This document shows, piece after piece, positions 6,768-14,272 of a DNA stretch of 19,901 bases; position 1 is the stretch's first letter, and each line of letters opens with the position of its first letter. This DNA is from Nitrososphaerota archaeon (lineage in GTDB: Archaea > Thermoproteota > Bathyarchaeia > Bathyarchaeales > Bathycorpusculaceae). The notes below the pieces were generated by a model. It ran no database searches and was not told the DNA's origin. It worked only from the letters and a program-made list of their open reading frames with translations. The translations under genes were made by a program, and so were the position numbers. Location of the stretch: the NCBI GenBank assembly GCA_031260365.1, contig JAIRJY010000001.1:1-19901 (forward strand), read 5' to 3'.

Positions 6768-7180
6768 ATCAAAAAGTAACTGTCAAACTTTAGGTCGTGT
6801 ATCAGATAGTTTGTTGAGTGGGGTTTGTGTGTTTGATCGTTTGCGAAGGCGATTAGCGTGGTCGATATGCTGTCAAGTGTATACATTGGATAACAAAACC
6901 TTGTAAATGGGTAAACAAACAAGATACCACGGTGTAAATGCAATATACATGATGGCAAACGTTCCAAACACAATAATACACAAATAACGATACCAAACCA
7001 CAAACTAAACAAAAGATACTAAAACTCTCCACAAACAACAGAAATTATTTGGATAATGACCAAAAATAATACAGTTTACAATCAAAGCTACAAAAGGCAT
7101 CTATAGCTGTGTATATGTAGATACCGCGTTAAGAATAAACATAATATCTTTGATTACTTAACAGTTTACAGTGTAAAAAG
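6768..7180. other. 412-bp stretch without a recognised gene
   Basis: No convincing protein is seen on either strand; the minus-strand frames through here are hydrophobic, low-complexity translations of AT-rich DNA. The first part (about 6790-6870) is visibly richer in G and C than the surrounding spacers and contains GATCG/CGAT-type short inverted words, so a structured small RNA is conceivable. I found no C/D box pair, tRNA arm or IS terminus. The last 60 bp should hold the promoter of the 7181 gene. Confidence 0.4.
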
Positions 7181-7525
7181 ATGGCCACGCAAGAAATAGC
7201 AGAAATATCGTTTATTGACTTTGAGAAACTTGACTTAAGAATTGGAAAAATATTAGAAGCAACTCCAATTCCAGAGTCAAAAAAATTAATCAAAATTATA
7301 GTTGATTTTGGCACAGAACAACGTCAAGCAGTAGCAGGAATACGCAAATACTACACGCCTGAAGCACTTATCGGAAAAAAATGTGTGTTTCTACTAAATC
7401 TTCAACATCGAATGATAGCAGGTATTGAATCACAATGCATGATTCTAGCCGCTGAAGACGAAGCAGAAAACGTCTCAGTGCTACAACCCGAAAAAGACCT
7501 AGAAGAAGGAAGCAAAATCAGATAA
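7181..7525 (+). CDS. Stand-alone tRNA-binding OB-fold protein (MetRS C-terminal domain/CsaA-like)
   Basis: A 114-aa single-domain protein. FEKLDLRIGKILEA (14-27) and the central block RQAVAGIRKYYTPEALIGKK (48-67) match the EMAP/Trbp111/CsaA tRNA-binding OB fold, which also forms the C-terminal domain of many methionyl-tRNA synthetases. HRMIAGIESQCMILAA (76-91) is the family's RxxxGxxSxGM-type motif, with Gln and Cys in place of the usual residues. In archaea such proteins act as separate MetRS beta subunits or general tRNA-structure binders. No Shine-Dalgarno precedes the ATG, so the message may be leaderless. A T-tract follows the stop. Family is confident; the MetRS partnership is inferred. 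Confidence 0.85.
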   Translation: MATQEIAEISFIDFEKLDLRIGKILEATPIPESKKLIKIIVDFGTEQRQAVAGIRKYYTPEALIGKKCVFLLNLQHRMIAGIESQCMILAAEDEAENVSVLQPEKDLEEGSKIR

Positions 7526-7538
7526 AACAAAAATTCAT

Positions 7539-7554
7539 GTTTATTCTATTTTTT
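7539..7554 (+). terminator. T-rich terminator before the RFC operon
   Basis: A pyrimidine-rich tract ending in six T (7549-7554) begins 14 bp after the stop codon at 7525, between this gene and the RFC operon promoter. Confidence 0.45.
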
Positions 7555-7659
7555 AAGTGTACACATTATTTAGATAGAACAGCTTGCATGGGAAAAGTAA
7601 ATTAATCATTATCTAGTAGTTGTTACGTCATTATTAATTATTTGTGGAGAGGTTACAGT

Positions 7660-8664
7660 ATGTCAGTTAATGAAGAAGCACTTATGTGGGTAGAAAAGTA
7701 TCGACCTAAAAGTCTTAATGATGTTGTGGATCAGCATAACATTGTTGAAAGTCTTAAAGCGTTTATGAGGAATCCAAAGATTATGCCGCATTTGATGTTT
7801 GCCGGTATACCAGGTACAGGAAAAACCACGACTGCGTTATGTATTGCGTATGAATTGTTTGGTATGAATAATTGGAGAAATTTTACGTTAGAGCTTAATG
7901 CTTCGGATGAGAGGGGTATAGACACTGTTCGTGAGCGTGTTAAAGACTTTTCACGCTACAGTCGAGGTGCATTTGGTGATATACCTTTTGCATTAATTAT
8001 TTTAGATGAATGTGACCAGATGACTGGTCCAGCTCAAACAGCACTAAGACGCATCATGGAAACCAGTAGTCGTACTTCAAGATTCATATTAATTTGTAAT
8101 CAATCAAGTAAAATAATTGAACCCATCCAAAGCAGATGTGCAATTTTTCGATTTACGTATCTTAACAAAGCTGTCATGACAAAACATTTAGAAGAGATAG
8201 CTAAAAAAGAAAAAACAAACATTTCCACAGAAGCTATTGGAAGAATTGTAGACTACAGCGAAGGTGATTTACGTCATGCCATAAACGCGCTTCAAACAGC
8301 AGCGGCTTACAAAGAAGATGGTGTAGTAGACGAAAAAGTTGTCTCCCAAATCATAGGAGAAGCAAGCCCTAAACAGGTACAACTCATGCTTAACAAAGCT
8401 ATAAATGGCGACTTTATTGAATCCCGACGAGTAATGTATGACATCATCGGCACATATGGATTCACTGGTACAGAAATTATTCGCCAGATGCAAAAAGAAC
8501 TCTTCAAAATCAGCTACATAACACCTGAACAAAAAGCTGAACTCAGCAACATCCTAGGCGAATATGACTACCGTTTAACACAAGGAGCCAATAGTGATCT
8601 GCAGTTAAGTGCGCTTTTAGCTCAATTTGCTAAAGTAAGGATAACTTTAGGGGAAAACAGTTGA
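7660..8664 (+). CDS. rfcS: Replication factor C small subunit
   Basis: A 334-aa AAA+ clamp-loader subunit that forms the RFC pentamer loading PCNA onto primer-template DNA. VEKYRPKSLNDVV (11-23) is the RFC box, GIPGTGKTT (49-57) Walker A, LDECD (115-119) Walker B with Cys in place of the usual Ala of DEAD, NASDERG (80-86) RFC box V and SRC (158-160) the trans-acting arginine finger. ATG 7660 is preferred over an upstream in-frame TTG because GGAGAGGT lies six bases ahead of it and family proteins start near here. The stop overlaps the start of rfcL by four bases (TTGA), so the subunits are co-translated. Identification is certain. Confidence 0.97.
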   Translation: MSVNEEALMWVEKYRPKSLNDVVDQHNIVESLKAFMRNPKIMPHLMFAGIPGTGKTTTALCIAYELFGMNNWRNFTLELNASDERGIDTVRERVKDFSRYSRGAFGDIPFALIILDECDQMTGPAQTALRRIMETSSRTSRFILICNQSSKIIEPIQSRCAIFRFTYLNKAVMTKHLEEIAKKEKTNISTEAIGRIVDYSEGDLRHAINALQTAAAYKEDGVVDEKVVSQIIGEASPKQVQLMLNKAINGDFIESRRVMYDIIGTYGFTGTEIIRQMQKELFKISYITPEQKAELSNILGEYDYRLTQGANSDLQLSALLAQFAKVRITLGENS

Positions 8665-9893
8665 AAAACGACCTATGGGTCGAAAAATACCGACCCACAA
8701 CAATTAAAGAAGTTATAGGTAATGAAGAGGCGAAAATACTATTCACAGAGTGGATAGAAAACAAACGACCCACAAAAAAAGCAGTACTACTTTATGGACC
8801 ACCAGGCGTAGGTAAAACAACCCTTGTCAATGCCGCAGCTAAAGAATACAACTTTAGAATCATTGAGATGAATGCTAGTGATACACGCTCAGAAAAAGCA
8901 GTAAATCGTATAGCAGCACCAGCAACTTCATTCGCGGGGTTGGACAAATTTTCCAGTGAAATAAAAGGCAACATGTTATTTTTGGATGAAGTTGATGGCA
9001 TTGCAGGTAATGAAGACCGCGGTGGAGTCAACGCCATCATAAAAATTATAGAAAATACACGTACCCCTATTATAATGGCTGCGAATGATCCTGATCTTGA
9101 AAAACTGCGTCCTCTTAAAAAAATCTGTTTAGTTATCAAATTTCAACAAACTCGCATACCTTTAATCATAATGGCACTCAAAAAAATATGTGAACAAGAA
9201 CAGATTACATATGAATTTGAAGCCCTTGAAAAAATTGCGTTGAATAGTCAGGGCGATGTGCGATCAGCAATTAATGACCTACAAAGCTTAAGCGAAGAAG
9301 GCAAAAGCCTAACTCTGCAAGATACGTTAGCACTAGGACTAAGAAACAGAAACATCAGCATGGATGAGACAGTAAGAGGCTATTTTGCGGCGAAAACCAT
9401 TACAGAAGTTACAAGTCTTTTCTATGCTTCAGATGTTGAATATGATGATCTGTTGATGGCTATTAGTGATAACGTGGCTCGTCGTTATACTGATCCAGGT
9501 GAACTTGCAAAAGCATACGACTATTTATCACAAGCAGACGTTTTCAGAGGTAGAATAGGAACAGAAAATTGGCATCTGATTAAATACGTCTACAATAATC
9601 TCGCTCAAGTTGCAACAGTTAACTCTGAATCGCATAAACCCTTTGAGCTTATTACACCCCCACCAATCAGAGTTATTACACTATTCTGGACAAAAGCTAA
9701 ACGCACAATGCTAAACAGTATCTGTACCAAAATAGGTAACCAATGTCACATTAGCAAATACGAAGCAAAAATGATTTATGTTCCCTATATTAGACTGATG
9801 TTGCAACAAAAAAAGAAAGCAGATACACTAATTGCGTGGTTAAAGCTTACACCTGAAGAAGTAACAGGTCTAACAAGTTTGAAAATGTTTTAG
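8661..9893 (+). CDS. rfcL: Replication factor C large subunit
   Basis: A 410-aa AAA+ protein, the single large subunit of the archaeal clamp loader. VEKYRPTTIKEVIG (7-20) is the RFC box, GPPGVGKTT (46-54) Walker A, LFLDEVD (106-112) Walker B and NASDTRS (71-77) RFC box V. The collar region follows residue 220. It starts with TTG inside the rfcS stop, with GGGG nearby as ribosome binding site. The C-terminus ends TGLTSLKMF and lacks the QxxLxxFF-type PCNA-interacting box that ends many archaeal large subunits, although the ORF is otherwise complete. A cysteine-rich ORF follows 12 bp downstream, with its own Shine-Dalgarno overlapping the rfcL stop region. Confidence 0.96.
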   Translation: MKNDLWVEKYRPTTIKEVIGNEEAKILFTEWIENKRPTKKAVLLYGPPGVGKTTLVNAAAKEYNFRIIEMNASDTRSEKAVNRIAAPATSFAGLDKFSSEIKGNMLFLDEVDGIAGNEDRGGVNAIIKIIENTRTPIIMAANDPDLEKLRPLKKICLVIKFQQTRIPLIIMALKKICEQEQITYEFEALEKIALNSQGDVRSAINDLQSLSEEGKSLTLQDTLALGLRNRNISMDETVRGYFAAKTITEVTSLFYASDVEYDDLLMAISDNVARRYTDPGELAKAYDYLSQADVFRGRIGTENWHLIKYVYNNLAQVATVNSESHKPFELITPPPIRVITLFWTKAKRTMLNSICTKIGNQCHISKYEAKMIYVPYIRLMLQQKKKADTLIAWLKLTPEEVTGLTSLKMF

Positions 9894-9905
9894 GAGAGAA
9901 AATGG

Positions 9906-10289
9906 ATGTTAAACAAAAGCGGCTTCAAACTTCCACGTGTTGAAAAAGAAAAATTTACTCTACTTATGCGTTTGGGACTGGAATATAATAGCCAAAAAAT
10001 GCTATTTAGCATAAAACATTACAACAACATCAGCCAACTACAAAACGTTTTACAAGACATATTAAAATCAGAAATTGCATTCACCCAAACCTGCACCATA
10101 TGCCACACAGATTTCGGATGTAGCACCTGTAAATACAGTAAAACCTGTCCCACAAAAGACTTACCATTTAGCTGCATATGCAACCAATGTCTACGACCAA
10201 AAAAAGCATGCAACAACAACTGTTATTCTAACAAACAACATCTTAATCCGCAAAGTACCGTCAAAGCAAATATTAAATTAGTAACGTGA
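9906..10289 (+). CDS. RFC-operon cysteine-rich protein of unknown function
   Basis: A 127-aa protein, family not recognised. The N-terminal 60 residues are basic and helical (LPRVEKEKFTLLMRLGLEY). The second half holds ten cysteines (63, 66, 72, 75, 81, 90, 92, 95, 102 and 106), starting CTICHTDFGCSTC, which reads as one or two zinc sites or a metal cluster. GGAGAG at 9893-9898 overlaps the rfcL stop and lies seven bases before ATG 9906; an ATG at 9902 in another frame gives only a 13-codon peptide. With 12 bp between genes it is surely on the rfc transcript. A role in replication is suggested only by that linkage. Confidence 0.75.
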   Translation: MLNKSGFKLPRVEKEKFTLLMRLGLEYNSQKMLFSIKHYNNISQLQNVLQDILKSEIAFTQTCTICHTDFGCSTCKYSKTCPTKDLPFSCICNQCLRPKKACNNNCYSNKQHLNPQSTVKANIKLVT

Positions 10290-10462
10290 AAAAAGTTTTA
10301 CTGATTGCTAGTTTATTATGTTATTATACACAAAAACCAATTACGGAAACAAGAGAGAATATAACTAAACACAAGGTGAATAATAAACAAGTACCACTAC
10401 CACATACTGGTAGACCTAAATTAACCCTTAAACGTATCTTTCGTGTTCTACCAACTGTGTAG
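10286..10462 (+). CDS. Possible 58-aa translationally coupled small protein
   Basis: GTG at 10286 overlaps the TGA of the preceding Cys-rich gene (GTGA), and the frame stays open for 58 codons. The translation starts MKKVLLIASLLCYY, a short hydrophobic stretch resembling a signal or membrane anchor. It continues with a polar, basic part and ends in TGRPKLTLKRIFRVLP. I do not recognise a family. The overlap and the hydrophobic start argue for a real gene; the AT-rich composition and lack of a Shine-Dalgarno argue for chance. The C-terminal words faintly resemble DUF4096-type transposases (GRPKL...), so a relic is an alternative. Confidence 0.35.
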   Translation: MKKVLLIASLLCYYTQKPITETRENITKHKVNNKQVPLPHTGRPKLTLKRIFRVLPTV

Positions 10463-10466
10463 TGTT

Positions 10467-10624
10467 CTAATTAGACAGTAAATTTAATGTATAGTACCAA
10501 TTTGCGTTTGCTCCATAAAGATGATTGACGTGTTTTTCAAGTTTTGCCAAGAAAAATCACGCTTAAATTCATGTATAGCACATAAAGCACCTGTCACATA
10601 AAAAACTAGCCATGTTAGTATACA
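10467..10624 (-). pseudogene. Decayed coding fragment downstream of guaA
   Basis: On the minus strand one frame reads YVTGALCAIHEFKRDFSWQ and the neighbouring frame continues HVNHLYGANANWYYTLNLL before a stop. Both halves have the look of real protein rather than random AT-rich DNA, so a frameshifted relic is likely. The family is not recognised, and no start codon or complete domain is present. The rest of 10463-10663 holds two direct 11-bp repeats, ACTACCAACTT, at 10624-10634 and 10649-10659. Confidence 0.3.
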
Positions 10625-10663
10625 CTACCAACTTTTTAATGGCGTTTTACTACCAACTTGATT

Positions 10664-12226
10664 TTATTCCCATTCGATAGTTGCTGGAGGTTTATGGGTT
10701 ATATCGTAAACGACGTGAGTAACTTCTGGGATTTCATTAGTTATTCTTGCAGAAATTTTTTCTAGCACATCATAGGATATCCTAGCAAAGCTTGCTGACA
10801 TGGCTTCACGGCTTTTTACGGCTCTAATGACCACTACATAGCCGTAGAGTCTTGTATCATTTTTTACTCCTGTAGCTTTAGTGTCTGTAACTACTGTAAA
10901 GTACTGCCAAAGTGTCTTTGCTAAAATTGTATTATCTATTTCGTCACGAACAATTTTGTCTGATCGTTTAACAATCCTGATTTTTTCTTCAGTTAATGGA
11001 CCAATAATTCTTACTGCTAACCCTGGACCTGGAAATGGCTGTCTATTGATTAACTCGTTTGGTAATTCCAGTATTTTTGCAACTTTACGTACTTCGTCTT
11101 TGTATAAATCGCGGAGAGGTTCAAGAATTTTTTTGAACTCAATTTTTTCAGGTAAACCTCCGACATTGTGATGACTTTTAATGTTGCCGCTATTTTTGCT
11201 AGCACCTGATTCAATTATATCGGGGTAAATTGTGCCTTGAATGAGGTACTGCGCTCCAGATTTTATGGCTTCTTCTTCAAATACGCGAATGAATTCTTCC
11301 CCGATTATTTTGCGTTTTTGTTCTGGTTCAGTTATACCTGCAAGATTTTTGATGAATCTCTCTTTGGCTTGTACAACGACAAAATTTATTTTAAATTTGC
11401 TAAAGGTTTCTTGTATAGCTTCAGTTTCGCCTTCTCGCATAAATCCGTGGTCAACATAAACCGCAGTTAATTTTTCATTTAATGCTTTAGCTGCTATGAC
11501 GGTTGCTACACTTGAGTCAATTCCGCCGCTTAATCCAATAATTGCTTTTTCGTTACCTACTTCTGTTTTTAGTTTTTGAACCATTTTTTCAATTGTATCT
11601 TCTTCCATTTTCCAGTTAGCTTCGCATTCACAAACGTTAAAAATAAAGTTGTAAAACATGTGATTGCCCTTTTCGGTATGAATACTTTCCGGACACCATT
11701 GAAGACCATAAACGCGTTTATTTTTATGCATAAATGCTGCAACAGGACAAGTATTAGTGTGCGCTAAAACTTCAAATGTGTCTGGCAAACTGTAGACAGT
11801 ATCACTATGTTTCATCCATACTTTTTCTTCCTTGTTTAAACCTTCAAGTACTCCTACAGGTTTGTCAACGGTAACATACGTTATGCCATATTCTTCGTAA
11901 GTTACTGGTTCAACTTTTCCTTTGAATGCCTGTGCCAAAACTTGATGTCCATAGCATAACCCTAATATGGGTATATCGCTTTCTAAAATTATCGAGTTTA
12001 TTTTTGGAGCATTTTGTTCATAAATGCTTGTGTATCCACCAGACAAAATTAAGCCTTTTATGTTAAATTTTTCTTTCAAGAATTCAATTTCTTCAGGAGA
12101 AATGTTATGAGAAACAAGTTCAGTGTAAATATTATGTTCTCTAATGCGGCTGCTAATTAAATGACAATATTGTCCTCCAAAGTCAAGTACTAGTATTATG
12201 TCAAGTTTTGTTTGCATTTTTCCCAT
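10664..12226 (-). CDS. guaA: Single-chain GMP synthase with a diverged glutaminase domain
   Basis: A 520-aa protein with the class I glutamine amidotransferase, ATP-pyrophosphatase and dimerisation domains in one chain; many archaea encode the first two separately. The synthetase half is canonical: GLSGGIDSSV (231-240) binds ATP, QGTIYPDIIESGA (330-342) and SHHNVGGLPE (351-360) follow, RQPFPGPGLAVRIIG (395-409), and the end KPPATIEWE (512-520). It should convert XMP to GMP. The amidotransferase half keeps Cys91 (GLCYGHQ) but the catalytic HPE is CPE (Cys178-Glu180), the GGP loop is GGY (63-65) and SHGD is KHSD (139-142), so glutamine use may be impaired. ATG 12226 is the longest start; ATG 12217 is also possible. 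A TATA-like element lies about 105 bp upstream. Confidence 0.9.
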   Translation of the reverse strand: MGKMQTKLDIILVLDFGGQYCHLISSRIREHNIYTELVSHNISPEEIEFLKEKFNIKGLILSGGYTSIYEQNAPKINSIILESDIPILGLCYGHQVLAQAFKGKVEPVTYEEYGITYVTVDKPVGVLEGLNKEEKVWMKHSDTVYSLPDTFEVLAHTNTCPVAAFMHKNKRVYGLQWCPESIHTEKGNHMFYNFIFNVCECEANWKMEEDTIEKMVQKLKTEVGNEKAIIGLSGGIDSSVATVIAAKALNEKLTAVYVDHGFMREGETEAIQETFSKFKINFVVVQAKERFIKNLAGITEPEQKRKIIGEEFIRVFEEEAIKSGAQYLIQGTIYPDIIESGASKNSGNIKSHHNVGGLPEKIEFKKILEPLRDLYKDEVRKVAKILELPNELINRQPFPGPGLAVRIIGPLTEEKIRIVKRSDKIVRDEIDNTILAKTLWQYFTVVTDTKATGVKNDTRLYGYVVVIRAVKSREAMSASFARISYDVLEKISARITNEIPEVTHVVYDITHKPPATIEWE

Positions 12227-12330
12227 CTCAATATCTACGATCTTTGTTAATTAACATTAAACCCGTCAGACACAGCCTTAAATTCGGTGTGACATTTTCA
12301 ACTGACACTAATTGATACTCTTAACCTAAA

Positions 12331-12341
12331 CTTTTATAAAC
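12331..12341 (-). promoter_or_regulatory. TATA-like element upstream of guaA
   Basis: The minus strand reads GTTTATAAAAG, close to the archaeal TATA consensus, 105 bp upstream of the guaA start. It implies a leader of about 80 nt if used. No riboswitch fold was recognised in that leader. Confidence 0.4.
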
Positions 12342-12702
12342 ATAACCATGTTGGTATCAAAAAATATGTTGACTACTTAGTTTAATTAAGTGATACACAA
12401 AAAGTTTGGAATAGGGATTTAAATGGATATGTCGCATTTTTTCTCAAATGGCTCTTAAGGATGAAGGCTTAAATAGATATAGCAATGTGAATTTACATTG
12501 TCCTGTTTTTCACAAAGTAACAAGTCAAAGTATAAAGAATCAAATGGGAAACGAGTTGTATTTTAAGCAACAATCAGAAACATACATGTCAACGCTATTT
12601 TGATTTGCTACAAATATCAAAAGTATGGGTGTATCTATATAGTACAGTTTCATCTATAGAATAAACTAGTTATACCTTGGAAGATGCAGACATTCACTGT
12701 TT
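12342..12702. other. AT-rich gene-poor spacer, possible 51-aa ORF at 12448-12603
   Basis: The only frame with protein-like composition is on the plus strand, 12448-12603: MALKDEGLNRYSNVNLHC, ending in TYMSTLF. The frame is also open for about 10 codons upstream of the ATG. No family is recognised and no Shine-Dalgarno precedes it. It could be a transposase fragment, as relics follow immediately to the right. Nothing else is seen here. Confidence 0.3.
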
Positions 12703-13099
12703 TTAACAACGGTTAATGTATATATACTCTTTTATTTTTGCGCTAGCAACATCGCCAACAGTGCGAACAGCGTATCCTTCAGACCACAAATGACTACCCC
12801 CACAGCAAGCTTAAGATACAAAAACACCTCAAACAATAGCAAGCATAAACAAACTTCACAAACAAAACACTAACAACATAACACTTAGCTTAACAGGCAC
12901 ATGATCACCATCATGAACCCTTAACAGCCAACAACAACCGATACCCAAGGATTATCAACAATCTTTTGAAATATGCCGCCAACAACCTAACCTCAACATG
13001 GTCAACTAGTATTTTACGACGGTATTTGACAGCCCAAACGAGGTGATATTGACTTAGAAATACATGTTTTCGTCTTCTCTATTCCTCTTTCACCTCCAT
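12703..13099 (-). pseudogene. tnpA: Decayed IS200/IS605 TnpA (Y1 transposase)
   Basis: No single frame is open, but pieces in successive minus-strand frames give the TnpA order. Near 13010-13065 it reads SQYHLVWAVKYRRKIL, the N-terminal strand motif. Near 12940-12990 it reads GIFQKIVDNPWVSVVVG, then LRVHDGDHVPVKLS, where the metal-binding HVH has become HVP. Near 12720-12800 it reads SHLWSEGYAVRTVGDVAS, followed by IKEYI, the region after the catalytic tyrosine motif. At least two frameshifts and a TAG at codon 7 break it. The 397-bp span equals an intact tnpA of about 130 codons. No accompanying tnpB was found and the subterminal hairpins were not identified. Confidence 0.8.
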
Positions 13100-13245
13100 C
13101 GCAAATAATACCAAACAAATAGAAACAGAAAAAACAGAACATATAACACATTCATCCTACCACTACCGCAGTAAGTATCTACTAGGTTTTGTATAAAACG
13201 CACTTATAGAACATGTAAAAATCAAAATAACGTCCAAAACTCTAA
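13100..13245. other. Spacer between two IS relics
   Basis: AT-rich, with no open frame or RNA gene recognised. Its right end, TAA at 13243-13245, is one copy of the target duplication of the IS5-family element. Confidence 0.5.
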
Positions 13246-14089
13246 GAGCCTGTCCTCAATAACTGAGTCTCCTGAGTAGAATTGTTGAGTTGGCTATCAT
13301 TATCATGTTTTCTTCAGATTTTGTAGTTATTTCATAGTCTTTAGATAGTCGTCTAAACCATGTTAACCAACTAAAGGTTCGCTCCACACACCAACGTTTA
13401 GGCAAAACCTTCCAACCTTTAGAAACAATCCTCTCCGAAATATCACATTTTCTCCCCAATGCTTCAACGAAACTCAAAAACGTCCCCCGATAACCCTCAT
13501 CGCCACAAACACCCAAAATAGAAGGATACTTTTTCAAAGTAGACTTGAAAACGCTACAACCAACAACCGTGTCATGTATGTTTGCCGCAGAAACAACCAC
13601 TTTTAGCAAATTTCCCATAACACCATCAGTTATGATGTGTCGTTTGTGACCCTTGATTTTTTTCCACCATCAACTCCGCGATCTTTTGAGGCTAAGGTTG
13701 TTTTCACACTTTGAGAAACAATCAAACCATAACTCGGATCAACACCTCTGCCCGCATTTAGACGTGCTTTTTGCACCAGTAAATCCATCATCTCTTCTCA
13801 TAACCCACTTTTTATGGCACGCACATAAAATGAGCTCACTGTTTTGCAGGATGGAAACTCTTTAGGTAATAAACGCCATTGACATCCCGTTTTAGAAATG
13901 TATCGTACAGCATTTACTAATTCACGTTTACTGTGTTTTTGAAAATGTCTACCCTTATTTGCACGCGTAAAAATAGGCGAGATTATTTCCCATTCTTTAT
14001 CAGTTAAATCACTACCATACCTCAACAATCAAAACCCCAACAAAACAACAAACAACACGACAACTTTAAAATTTATTGAGGACAGATTC
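13246..14089 (-). mobile_element. IS5-family insertion sequence, 844 bp, transposase broken
   Basis: Terminal inverted repeats are GAGCCTGTCCTCAATAA at 13246-13262 and, reverse-complemented, GAATCTGTCCTCAATAA at 14073-14089 (15 of 17 identical). TAA flanks both sides (13243-13245 and 14090-14092), the 3-bp TNA-type duplication typical of IS5-family members such as the IS1031 group. A single transposase gene fills the element on the minus strand. The ends are nearly intact, so insertion is more recent than the IS200 relic next to it. Confidence 0.9.
13256..14028 (-). pseudogene. IS5-family DDE transposase with nonsense codon and frameshift
   Basis: The N-terminal DUF4096-type domain is LTDKEWEIISPIFTRANKG with GCQWRLLP. 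The catalytic part contains HKRHIITDG (first Asp), CGDEGYRG (second Asp) and RWCVERTFSWL (Glu), so all three acidic residues survive. Two lesions split it. A TGA at 13798-13800 stands where relatives have Trp (KSGLW), and a seven-T run on the plus strand (13657-13663) is one base short of keeping frame after VDGGKK. That run reads A_AAA_AAA in the 0 frame, the classic -1 slippery site, so this lesion could be programmed frameshifting; the TGA is then the only true defect. With both repaired the protein is about 257 aa. Confidence 0.88.
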
Positions 14090-14200
14090 TAAAGTACAAT
14101 TTGAGCAAAGCAATACGGGAACTTCACCGATAATAAGTTCCTTAGACTCACTTCCAACCACACTACCACATGCCTTTCAACATATTCCACAACCAATGTA
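14090..14200 (-). pseudogene. Possible zinc-ribbon gene remnant interrupted by the IS
   Basis: The minus-strand frame directly beside the IS target site reads CGIC, a TGA, KACGSVVGSESKELIIGEV, then PVLLCSNC before the element. Two CxxC knuckles and a hydrophobic strand look like a small zinc-ribbon protein. The TGA (14177-14179) and the absence of a continuing frame beyond the IS suggest a dead fragment. Support is only the pattern of residues. Confidence 0.3.
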
Positions 14201-14272
14201 GAACACTACTACGATCTTACTTTAACGTAATCAATTTTTTGTGTTGTTTAAAAAGTATGGAATGTTTGCTTG

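Noticed and set aside
6731..7038. Two hydrophobic minus-strand frames (93 and 61 codons) that could be membrane proteins
   Set aside because: They overlap the translin gene end, lack a ribosome binding site, and their F/L/Y/C richness is what AT-rich antisense DNA gives.
9902..9943. ATG 9902 with a 13-codon peptide, considered as a displaced RFC-L PIP box
   Set aside because: The peptide (KQKRLQTSTC) lacks the aromatic pair of a PIP box and is out of frame with rfcL; ATG 9906 has better spacing from the GGAGAG.
10881..11767. Open frames on the plus strand opposite guaA
   Set aside because: They lie wholly antisense to conserved guaA motifs and have no family resemblance.
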